From NCBI GenBank assembly GCA_015146655.1, contig VKHL01000104.1:39536-103535 (forward strand): 64,000 nt of DNA, given 5' to 3'. The position numbers and the translations under genes are program-made. Positions 53,701 to 64,000 of this stretch are shown here, one piece after another. The notes under the pieces are model-generated. The model was given only the letters and a program-made list of their open reading frames with translations. It was not told the DNA's origin and made no database searches. Every line of letters begins with the position of its first letter. The stretch's first letter is position 1. Origin of the DNA: Ochromonas danica. Lineage: Eukaryota; Sar; Chrysophyceae; Chromulinales; Chromulinaceae.

Positions 53701-56700
53701 GAGGCAGTTCTATCAGATGAGTTTTCATCTCAAAGTAATCCGCGATTATCGGTTGGAATTAGATCATTAAGTGAAAGTGAAAACCGCGGGTTAAATGATA
53801 ATTTCTATGGGCTTTCATTGCCAAATAAACAATCTCCATTTGAAGAAGTTCCTTATTTGGCAATTCCTCTTTATCCCAGCGTGGATGGAGATAGCAATGC
53901 TGCTGCTTCATTGGCCATGTTTTTCAACGAATCTACGGTGCCCATGCCTTCATCAGCATTGACTATTTCAACTTGGATTCGTGTATCATGCGATCAAGGC
54001 ACAGAAGCAGGTTTTGTTGTTCGTTCAACGGATGAAAATGCCTTTTTGTCAACTTCTGGAAGAGGCGTGCTAGCACTGAATACAATGATTCCCGTGGTTT
54101 CAATGGAATCAGCAGGCTCGAACATCCACCTTAGTATTGAGATTAATCCATTAACCGCTGATGCAGTAGTACTGTGCACCATGAGATCAGACCAAGCTAA
54201 TGCTTTCAATGATTATAATGAGAAGCAGGACTTGTTAGTGTTCAAACCCGCTATGGGATTGAGTATCGACTCACAGCATTGGACTCATTTTGCTGTGACC
54301 ATGAAACGGGTAAAGCGCTTTACGGCATCAAATCAGGTTCAAATCGCTTTGTATTTCAATGGCGTTCCTTGGATTCCTCATAGCAGCTTATCGAGTACAG
54401 CCAATACTCCTCCAAGGACCTCGCAACAAGGAGGTAACAACAATACCAATATTATTGGTGGGATCTTGAGTATGGATCCTCTAGGTGGTCAAAATGGCGA
54501 GATTCGACTTGGCTTACCCAAAGACTCGATGTACCATCACCAAGGCAAGTTTTCTCCGGAAGAAGCTATGCAAATGCAACAAGTCATTCTCGAAGTAGCT
54601 AATGTTGCTTTATATCAAGAAGCTTTGCAAAGCAAACAAATCTCAATGATCTTTTTGCATGGACCGGGATATGTCAAGATGCAACCAAGTAGTGACACAC
54701 CCTTGTTAGACAGTCTTCCAGCTATAGCTAGTCGATGTCTCACAGTAGCTCATGAAATGAGTAAGAATGCATTGATATATATGGATAAAATGGGGTTATC
54801 AGGCTTGGAATATATTGTTGAACCACGTTTGGAAAGTCATCCAGATTTGATAACTTCGTTCGAATTACCTCCTATTCCAATGCCTATTGTTTATATTCAT
54901 CCCTTTTATACTGCACCTGAACATATCATCTTACACAGTTTAGATACCATGGTTGATCGTAAATTAGCAGTTGCAATGGCTGAAGATGATGAAGTATCAG
55001 AAAGTGATAATACTGTCTTTGCAACTAAAGCTCGACTCAGTCGATCTATCTTGTTCAATGCGATTGATCTCGAAAGCAAAGTTGCTCTTGCAACTCTTTC
55101 TTCAGGTGGTTTTTTAAGTCGTTCTATTTCTGTTGGTGATAGTGTCAATTCTCTTGGTGGACCTGATATCCTCTTCCCTCTCTTACTCTATGCGAATACA
55201 GAGGAGTCTCTCTTAGCTGCTTTGAAAACTATTCGACAACACCTATTACGCAATAATGTAGCACTGAAATATATGCAAAGTCAAGGTTACCGTATGATGG
55301 CGTTCTTATTGAGTAATCTGCCAAGACAACTAGTCACAGTGCAAGTAATGGAAGAGTTGTTCCATTTCGCTGTCAGCACCACTTATAACCGATCTGGTCA
55401 AGAGAATATCCTCATTGTAGATAGTGCGGCCTTATTGCAGTTAGTTTTCAATCATTATCTTTGGGGTTTGAGAAGGTATTCCATTGCAGTGCGAGTTCTT
55501 CAATTGATCAAAGCTGCTGTATCAGATGACAAATATGCAGCTATCAATATTATGAAGTTGTCCTGCGTTGGAGTTGTCCGATGGGTGCTTCAAACAGGTT
55601 TATCTATTGTACAATCTCATCAACTGTTCGATAGAAGAACAGATGCGGGGCCTACAGAAGGTTTAGATGTCTGGTTCTATGAAGTTAAGACTGCCATGGA
55701 GTTAGCAGACTATCGAGATGAACCTGTTCTCTTCATGAAGGTTGTTGTCGATATCGTGAGAACTTTATTACGCAGTGAGCTGAAAGCGCGGGATTTAGAT
55801 TTGATCATGAGCATGGTTTTGTATACTTTCTTGCCCAGTCAGAACAACTCAGCTAATCTCACTGGGAGACCAAGAAATTATTCTTCCCAGGCATCCACTG
55901 GCCCCAAAGCAAAACATGACGAGGTTGCTGACGAGGAAGAGTCATTTGAACAGAATACCAACCCCAGCTCTACTCCCTCCCATTTACATCCCTTCTGTAC
56001 CTATCCTACTGCACAAGGAGAGCAGAGTTCACCTGAAAGTGGAGATAGTACTGGAGTTGTAAGGGAGAAGGAAGCTACTATTATGATAGAAGAAGATGAT
56101 GAAGAAATACGCTATCTCACTGCCTTGGAACTCTATAGGGTTTACTTGATTCGTTTGCTCTTCACGCTATACGATGATAACCTCGAAGAATTGCGACGTT
56201 CAAATCGTCGACCTAGTGCCCCCAAAGCGTTCAGCACAAAAGATCTTCATGATCCACAAAACACAAGCAATAACAATCTCACTTCGCCAAGTTCGTTAAG
56301 TCAACCTCCTTCCTCTTCTTCATCGTCCTCTTTACCCGCCAACATTGAGACGGATGCATTTAATATTTTCCGTCAGATTGTGGCTCCTCATGTCTTAATT
56401 GGTATGTTAGAACATTCAAGTGATGTTTCCACCACAACATTTGTTTTGAGACTGCTAGCGTTTCTATTGCAAAAGGACTCTTTGTTTAATCGTGATTTTA
56501 TTAATCAACGTGGATATCAAGTCTTATATCACATCATGAATGCCAAGGAACAGATTGAATTGCCTATCTTGCTACCTATTCTCAGCCTTTTGTTTCGTAT
56601 TCCCATTCAATTACTTATGCATCCTTATCAAATTAAGCATGTGGATAAGGTTATTCAGTTGATTGATTTGGAAGAATCCTTGGGTCCAAATGTTGGTGAT

Positions 56701-59700
56701 ATAACAGTTTTGGAGACAGCAATTCCGATGCTCACAATCTTTTACACAACGCTAAACAATGTTATAAAGTATTATAACAATCATAACCTTTCTTCCAGGA
56801 GAACAAGTAGCTCTGGTGGTATGAGAAATAGTAGTAAGATGAGATGGTATGAGAATATGAAGAACTTGCTGTTGAAAACCATTGATTACGCGTTAGATCA
56901 CTGTGCCTCTTTCCGCAGTCTTATGCAACATCTTTTCTCCCTGGAGACTCATATCAACACTTTGCTTGTTTGTACTAATGCCTATAGTGACTATGGAGCA
57001 CATATCTACGATAGTGTACATGACCTTAGCACCTGCCTTGAGGAAGACTACATCAATAACAATACGTCAAGAAAGGAGAAAATAGTTCGAAGTAGTGAAA
57101 ATTCTGATAATGTTGGAAGTGGTGGAAACATGGATGAATCCGAGGACTACAGGGCATTAACTATTGAGATCACTCATGAAATTGGTCCTATCTTATTGAA
57201 ACAATTAGAGAAGATTATGATTATTGCCTTGAAAGATTGTGACAATAACAAGATCCTCTACCATTTATTTGTCCTTTTCAATACTCAGATCTACTCGGCA
57301 AACTATGAGACTTCCTATCAACTTCTTATTGTCTCCACGTTAAAGAAAGTTATTCAATATCTATTTTCTACCAAAGCTTCTCCCTCGGTCGCAACAGTAA
57401 TGGATATGAATCTAGTCATCGCAATGAATAAGAACGTTCTCTTATTATTACCATTGTTACGATGTGGGTTTCTATACTATGAGACCATATATGGTTTATT
57501 AGAAGTTCTCATGGAAGGTTTTGTCAAATACTCTGTACTCTTTCAGAATATGGCTAAACCTCAGACTTCACCTTCACAAGCTCCAATAACGACACCTAAA
57601 GCCCAACAGTCCTCATTGGATCAACATCAGAACGCATTGAAAGAGTTAAACCTGAACATTCGCTATTTGACTATCTTTGCTTTGCATTTCGCTTCTCATC
57701 CTCTTCGTGGCTTAGTGAATGGAAGTATGACTTCCTTATCCAACAGTCGCTATCAGATCTTGACTTTCTTGCGAGATTATGCTGACTATCTGTTTTATTA
57801 CATCATCGACGATAACATTGATCCTAATATTCTGCGATTCGTCAATACAAACAAAATGACACTTTTAGCCCAGGAAAGTTTTTCAGATAAGTCAACCGCC
57901 TCCAGCTCTATGACAGGTGGTAATAGCGGCCTCGTGATTGGTGGAGGAGGTGGAAGTGGTGTATTGAGCTCCACGAGTATGAGCACGAGTGGGCTCAATG
58001 CTTCAACAAATCTCCTTGTCCTTGACACCATCGCCAACATGGCTGTGGGGGCAAAGAACATAAACAAAAACCTCTTATCCTCTAATGTCTATCTAAACAC
58101 ACCTTTGGTAGTCAACCCGAATCAAGTTGCCAGTCATGCCAATAACATCTTCACCCATAACCTGACCAACAACAACCAGAATATCAACTTCAATACCTAC
58201 AAACTGGAAAGGTCTAAGATTTGTAACATCTTTATCGTCTATCTCTTGCATTATACCTATCACTTGGTGTTGGAAGAAGACACTAATACACGTATACAAG
58301 CAACTCGTATCATCGCATTGCTCGTAAAATTACGTAAGTCCTACGTGGAAACCTTATTGTCCAATGCGTTACAACCAGCCAATGTGTCACAAGGAGGTAG
58401 TGGTGGTGCTAGTGGTAGTGGTGGAGGTAGCAGTGGTAACAATACCGTTGTAAGAGCAGCATCAGCGTGGAAGAGTAATCTGATGAATAACCAAGAAGAT
58501 GTTGATAGCGTCCCCCCTTCACCTTCTCCTTCAGGCAAGAATAGTCCCTTCTTTGCAGGAAATGCGACACCTGGAGGATTAGGAGGAAGTAATCACATGA
58601 CAATCGATGTTTATCGTGATGGTATCAGCAAGCTCATTCCAAATAGCTCTGGATATTATGATATTGATTTGCGTATGAGCGAAAAGAGTCAACGCCCGCA
58701 ACAGACCAACATGATGGTCAATAACGAAGATACGCGCTTTGCTGACTTCAGTTACTGGGTGAGTGAGTATGGGTATTATTCTGATAAGGTATTTGCTATC
58801 TTGACTTCTATCATCTCGTCAGTCTTACCTTCTTTTCAATTTGAGTATGAGGAGTGGGTAAAGTTATCGAAGATACAACTCCATATTGTTGATCTTTGGA
58901 CGATCCTCTATCCCAAAGACAATAATAGCACAGGTGGTGGTAGCAATACAAATTCTTCCAATAGTGGAGGAGTTGGAAGTGTTTCAACAGTTGGTGGAAT
59001 GGCAGCTGCAGGGGGTGGAGTTGCCAACAGTGGAGCAAGTCCAGCGGTGAATGCTTCGAATGATCAGCTCCTACCAACATCCATAGTCAATGCCAATGGG
59101 TTTAACCAAGCATTATTCTCAACCATTACCAATGCCAATCTCAATGCAAACAATTACTTGAACAATGCCCTGTACAATCATGTTCTTGATATCTATTCAC
59201 AACATCTTGATAACTTACAGTCAGCTCTGATTCGTCTTTACTTGAATAACAAGATCGGAGAGAAAGTAGGAAAGATGTTCTTGTATTGGTATCGAGATGG
59301 TATTCGTGATGTCGGTCTGGGTGGAATGGCATGGAAACGCTCTTATCAGACTCTCTTAGCCAGTGCTGTGTGGGGTCGATCACAACATCAACTTGATCAG
59401 CAACTTGACATACTTTTGCCCAATCAACAAGGCCTTAGTGACAGTAAGATGATTGTCAGCCAACTGCCTTCAGCTAATATTCCTATATTTGATCGAATCT
59501 TCCATAATATCTATGAAATCAATCGTCATCCAGTCTATCGTCTAGACTACATACTTGGACCAAATCTTACGAGACGCAGAATCATCCGCGACTTCACAAA
59601 CTATAAGAATACTTATTTTTCCAATGTAACAACTTCGATTATTGCTTCAAATGACAGCTTGGAAGAGAAGGATGATCAAGACCGTCGCTCTTCTAGAGAA

Positions 59701-62700
59701 AGTATCAACCAGTTGCTCAAGAAGGTTAAGAAGAAGGTATTGCATAGTGATATCACTACTCCTGTAGGGATCGAAGAGGAAGGTGATGACCTCATTGTCA
59801 TGAACGATGGACAAGTAGATGAAGGAGAAGGAACTGGTATGGTGTCCGCTATTGATGAGGAAGAAGGAGAAAATGTGACAGAAGGTCTCGAGGAAGAGGA
59901 AGAGTCTCTTTTGGCTAATACAGTAGAAGCGAAGCTTGCTACAAATACATCGTCTTCGCACCTGTCCAAAGGTGCTGCTGGAACAGTTCCTAAAGCCACT
60001 GCTACCCAAGTGTCACCAGCGGCGGCTGCTGTAACGACAACAACTAATTCTGCCCAAACATCAGCGGGCAGTAAGCCGATAACTGCTGTTGGTGCTGGTT
60101 CTTCAATCGTGGGTATGCAAATCGTCGAGCCTGGTCAGTTCCGCTCCCTTATGATTAAGGAGATTTTGAGGGCAATCATTGGCTTTTATGAACTCAAAAA
60201 ATGCCAATTCTACAATATCGAACGCATCTTTGGATTAGAGTCACAAATAGGTTTGTTGGTTCTCACTCCTTTGAATATTCATTTGATTTCTGGGTTTCGA
60301 TGTATTTCATCGGATATGACGAAATCTTTTAATGAATTAGCCTTTGATTATGCTTGCACACAAAATTATAGTAGCAAATCCAAGACCGCTAACAATAACC
60401 CTTCTGCAGCCGTTGGTGGCAATGGTAATAACAAAGAAGATGAGAAATACGCTGCTATCAATGCCATCTATAACGAGCACTTGCTTCAGTATGACCAGGG
60501 ATCAGTCTTTAGTTCTCATAATACCACCTATGGTGGTCTTTACCACAGTGTGCAATCTGACCACACGAATGTGATTGATAACGTTCACCAACTCTGTCAA
60601 GAGAATGGTTGGATGCACACATTATGGGTAGAAATGATGGAAAGTGAAGCTTTCTATGACAAGATCAAGATTGAAGAGGTAGGTACCATTCTTGTAATGA
60701 CCTTCCACGGTGCCATTAATATGATGGAATTACACCATTTGTTGATAGATTCATAGCTTCTTTAAGAGGCGATATCAATTAAGAAATGCTGCCATGGAAG
60801 TGGCAGATATTCGTGGCCATGCTGTTCTCTTTTCTTGTGCAACCGTAGAGGTGCGTACTATCCCTCTCTCCACTTCTCATAATGTCCAATGGTTATCTAA
60901 CTGATTTCCGCTCCTTGTCTAATATTAGCATTGTGACGAGATTCTTACCGCATTGATTGAACATGATCTTCCATACTGTATCTTCAACAAGTTAGTAGGA
61001 TTGAAGAATATACAGCTACTCCGCGGTGCGAACAATATCTACAACCGCTTGTTGCATATGTTCATCCACAATATCACAGTGTTATGGCAATCCAATTATC
61101 TTTCAAATTTGGAGTACCTTCTCTATTTGAATTCTGCTGCAGGACGATCCTATCTTGACCTCACTCAGTACCCTGTCTTCCCATGGGTAGTTGATGACTT
61201 CTCCTCTGCTGAGTTGGACTTCAATAATCCAGAAACTTTTCGCAATCTCTCCCTACCCATGGGATGTGTTGGTAGCAAAAGAAAAAGCCAGTATGTTGAA
61301 CGTTATAATATGATGGTGGAGCTTTATAACACAACGGATGAAGATGATCCCAATCGAGATAGTATTGAGAACATTCCTTTTCATTATGGTACTCATTATT
61401 CTTGTGCTGGTTATGTTCTGTACTATCTCATTCGATTGCAACCTTACACAAATATGTATATTACTTTGCAAGATGGACATTTGGACAAAGCAGATCGTCT
61501 ATTTTATAATATTCAATCTTCCTACAATTCTGCAGCCTATGAGAACTTGCAAGATGTGCGAGAATTAACTCCTGAATTCTACTATCTCCCTCATTTCCTT
61601 CTCAACATGAATCAGATTCACTTTGGTACAACTCAACGAGGTGAAGTAATTGACGATGTTGTCTTGCCACCTTGGGCTCAAGGAAGTGCACAATTGTTTA
61701 TTTATAAACACCGTCAAGCATTGGAATCCAAGTATGTTTCTGAGAACTTACATCATTGGATTGATTTAATCTTTGGATATAAGTCGCGTGGTAAGATGGC
61801 CATACAATCTATTAATGCTTTTATGCGAATTACCTATGAAGATGAGATCGCCGTGGACGAGATTGAAGATGAAGTAGTTCGCACAGCTCTCATTTCTCAG
61901 ATTAATAACTTTGGAATCTGCTGCCGTCAATTGTTCACCAAACCACATAGTTGCAAGCTTATTCCTGAAGTCGTGAAATATCTCATGGGTAGTGGTGGTG
62001 TTGGTAGTGGAATGAGCGGTGGTGCCAGTGGTATGCCTGGCGGTGTTGGGGGTGGAGGTGGAGGGTCTACTATTACAAGCGGTACATTGTCTGCGGTCGC
62101 TAACATGGGAGAGATTCTCGTCGAACCCGTCGCTCTCACTTGGCATTCTCATCTTTGCCCTCCTCTTTGTGTCATTGGTGCTTCTCAATTCACTATCTTG
62201 AATCGAGTCAGCCATCAATTAGTAAGCTATGTCATGGGCTTGAGAGGAGATGGAGTGGGGGATATCCGTCTTTTACCACGCGACAAGATTTTGGCGTGTC
62301 CTAACGACACTAAATTGCTCTCTTCCAAGCGAGCTTTGCGCTATGCTTCATTGCCCCAAGGCCTGGTTATTCAGAACCTTTCCACCATTTTAGGGCAACG
62401 CACTCTTGAAACAGAGAAAGAAGTGTCTTACCATGAAGCATTACATGGTAAGAGAATTACTGCTGTTGCTTCTTGCAAACAAGGAAAGATTATTGCAACT
62501 GGTTCTGAAGATTGTAACATCAAACTGTGGAATTTGTTGTCCGTTAATCAGAATCGTAAACTTTCCTTAATTGGGAGTCTTGCAGGCCACAAAGCAACTA
62601 TTTGCTGTCTGGATTTGTCTTCTGATTTGAATCTGTTAGTCTCAGGCTCATCAGATGGAGTGGTTTGTCTATGGGATCTCTTGCATCCCAGCTTGCTTTA

Positions 62701-63391
62701 TGAATTAGATATCGCTGCTGGACCAATTGTTTCTGTGGGGATTAACAGTATTGCAGGTTTTGTCTGTATTTTATTAGCTGATCAGCTACGAGTCTATACT
62801 ATGAATGGTGAGCTGGTGAGCTATATTCGGTTTTCTTTACGAGAAGAAGGAAGAGTAGAAAGTGGATCATTGCGTGATATTGAGTCTTCCATTGTTTGTG
62901 GAGAAGTGCATGCGCCTGGTTCGGCTTTAGTGGCAGTGCCATGTGGTGATTGGCAAGATGGTGTCGTGGCTGTGACTGGACATGTCAATGGCAATATATA
63001 TTTGTGGAAGCTCTCAAATGATCTCATTCAAACTGCTTATCCTATTCCTATCCATCTTATGGGTAAGAAGCCAACATCGCCGCAATCAACAGCTCCTTTC
63101 TCCATGCGCAGACTCTATGTTGCATGCTTGCCCAGTCCCAACAACCATCGCAGTGAGATCACTTGCTTGAAGTTGTGCAATCCTTCTGCTTCTGGTAGTA
63201 ACACAACTAACCGTAGTAGAGATGCAATTTGTCGAACTTTCACTGAATCGCGCAACTTGGAGCTCTTGGTAGGAGATCGAGAAGGATACGTTAGCAGATG
63301 GAGTCCATTGCGTTTGGACCAATTGTCACAAGCAGATCTGCTCTCCTTGTTGGCCACAGCGGTTGCTGCCAGTGACAATAACAATAAGTAA
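50713..63391 (+). CDS. BEACH-domain protein with PH-BEACH and WD40 repeats (neurobeachin/LYST-like)
   Basis: Three exons, 50713–60678, 60767–60850 and 60929–63391, give 4170 residues. The first ~3100 residues are mainly armadillo-like helical repeats with low-complexity inserts. A lectin-like (concanavalin A/LamG-type) domain lies near 53950–54670 (SALTISTWIRVS). Next, the PH-like domain (FRSLMIKEILRAIIG, RRYQLRNAAMEVADIRGHA), then BEACH: TVLWQSNYLSNLEYLLYLN, SYLDLTQYPVFPWVV, IPFHYGTHYS, ELTPEFYYLPHFL and PPWAQGSAQLFIYKHRQALE. At least two WD40 repeats follow (ATGSEDCNIKLW, VSGSSDGVVCLWD). BEACH proteins act in vesicle traffic and lysosome size. The exon 1–2 junction is set by frame: acceptor TTTAAG. 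Confidence 0.93.
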
Positions 63392-63900
63392 GATGAGCAA
63401 TACTTGGATTCGGGAGACTTGTGGTCATGAGGACGGTGGAGTAGGAAAGGAAAAAGTGAGGTAGATATCTTTGTATATAATAAAATCAATAAGACGACGT
63501 CTTCTCTTAGTTTATTGTTATGATGCTCAGACATTCCAGCTTACTACGAGTAAGCCTTTCCACGATATGGCCTAGTATTAGTATCGCAAAGTCAAAAATA
63601 AACAAAAAATGATAATCAAACACCACCACTCAACTCCAGAATCTCCACATTTAGTCCAACACGCCATCAATCATCTGTTCAGCCACCAATCAGCAATACC
63701 GGTCAACTGGCTGGTTAATGACAACAATCAACAGCGGAATACCATTAGGAATTCCTAGATCTACAGATCTAAACGCAAACGTAAACAAACAAAACAAGCA
63801 CATGTAAGGCCAGAACTCTAAATCTACAGAGTCCAGACTCCAAAACGCAAGCATCTAGATCTCTGTCAAATGCTCTCAGCAAGACGAGGACAAAAGATTG
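63392..63900. other. Intergenic region downstream of the BEACH gene
   Basis: AT-rich with a polyadenylation-like AATAAA at about 63479. Contains repeated CTAGATCTACAGATC-like words near 63760 and 63820; no gene recognised. Confidence 0.5.
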
Positions 63901-64000
63901 ATGGAAAGCTTTATGATCAAAGCATTGAAACGTCTAAGAAAGGAAATTCCTAGGCGGTTCAAGGATCTTCGAAGTCTTTGTGATCAGCTCTTAGGTGAGT
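63901..64000 (+). CDS. Probable first exon of a gene running off the window
   Basis: From ATG 63901 the frame reads MESFMIKALKRLRKEI, then PRRFKDLRSLCDQLL, and meets a strong donor, CTTAG|GTGAGT, after base 63994. The helical, basic sequence faintly recalls the N-termini of Sec7-type ARF exchange factors, but it is too short to name. The start is chosen only because it is the first ATG before the donor. Confidence 0.4.
   Translation, partial: MESFMIKALKRLRKEIPRRFKDLRSLCDQLLGE

Overview
This is nuclear DNA from a eukaryote with a compact genome. Most genes have a few short GT–AG introns of roughly 50–100 bp, the two strands are used about equally, and intergenic gaps are usually under 1 kb. 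Two proteins start with a signal peptide followed directly by a Phe-led segment: the short-chain dehydrogenase at 24285 and the phytyl-ester-synthase-like protein ending at 42161. That pattern resembles heterokont plastid targeting, so a stramenopile (ochrophyte) alga is my best guess. This is inference; the window holds no taxonomic marker that settles it. Every exon model given here restores one continuous reading frame across its junctions.

Layout. 1–10197: most of a large IP3-receptor/ryanodine-receptor-like calcium-release channel, cut by the window edge at its 5' end, with an extra voltage-sensor-like module in mid-protein. 10198–18771: repeat-rich and partly unresolved. It holds a 176-bp direct repeat, an 80-bp-arm inverted repeat, an orphan coiled-coil ORF, a 185-bp run of N and two almost identical 2.6-kb units, each with a hypothetical gene. 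18772–26787: mitoribosomal mS35, an ATX1-like copper chaperone, a DUF707-like secretory glycosyltransferase candidate, dCMP deaminase, an SDR preceded by a broken duplicate of its own 5' end, and a PRPP synthetase. 27054–33017: a six-repeat MYB protein, an RMD1/DUF155 membrane protein, a U1 snRNA gene and a glycerophosphodiester phosphodiesterase.

33382–39563: a 5S rRNA gene on the minus strand, head-to-head with a very large telomerase reverse transcriptase (TERT) gene. 39761–50121: an ICMT-like methyltransferase, the cytochrome-oxidase assembly factor SURF1, a plastoglobule-type acyltransferase, an APC-family amino-acid permease, a PEMT-like phospholipid methyltransferase, a small LRR protein and an LYR-motif protein. 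50306–50403: a degraded fragment of the DUF707-like gene. 50713–63391: a 4170-residue BEACH/WD40 protein. 63901–end: the probable first exon of another gene.

There is no operon logic; neighbours are mostly unrelated housekeeping genes. Themes that recur are lipid metabolism (GDPD, PES-like acyltransferase, PEMT-like enzyme), mitochondrial biogenesis (mS35, SURF1, LYR protein) and nucleotide supply (PRPP synthetase, dCMP deaminase). The most unusual items are the voltage-sensor/IP3R-type channel fusion, the oversized TERT beside a lone 5S gene, the U1 gene hidden in an intergenic gap, and an intron-like unit with inverted-repeat ends.
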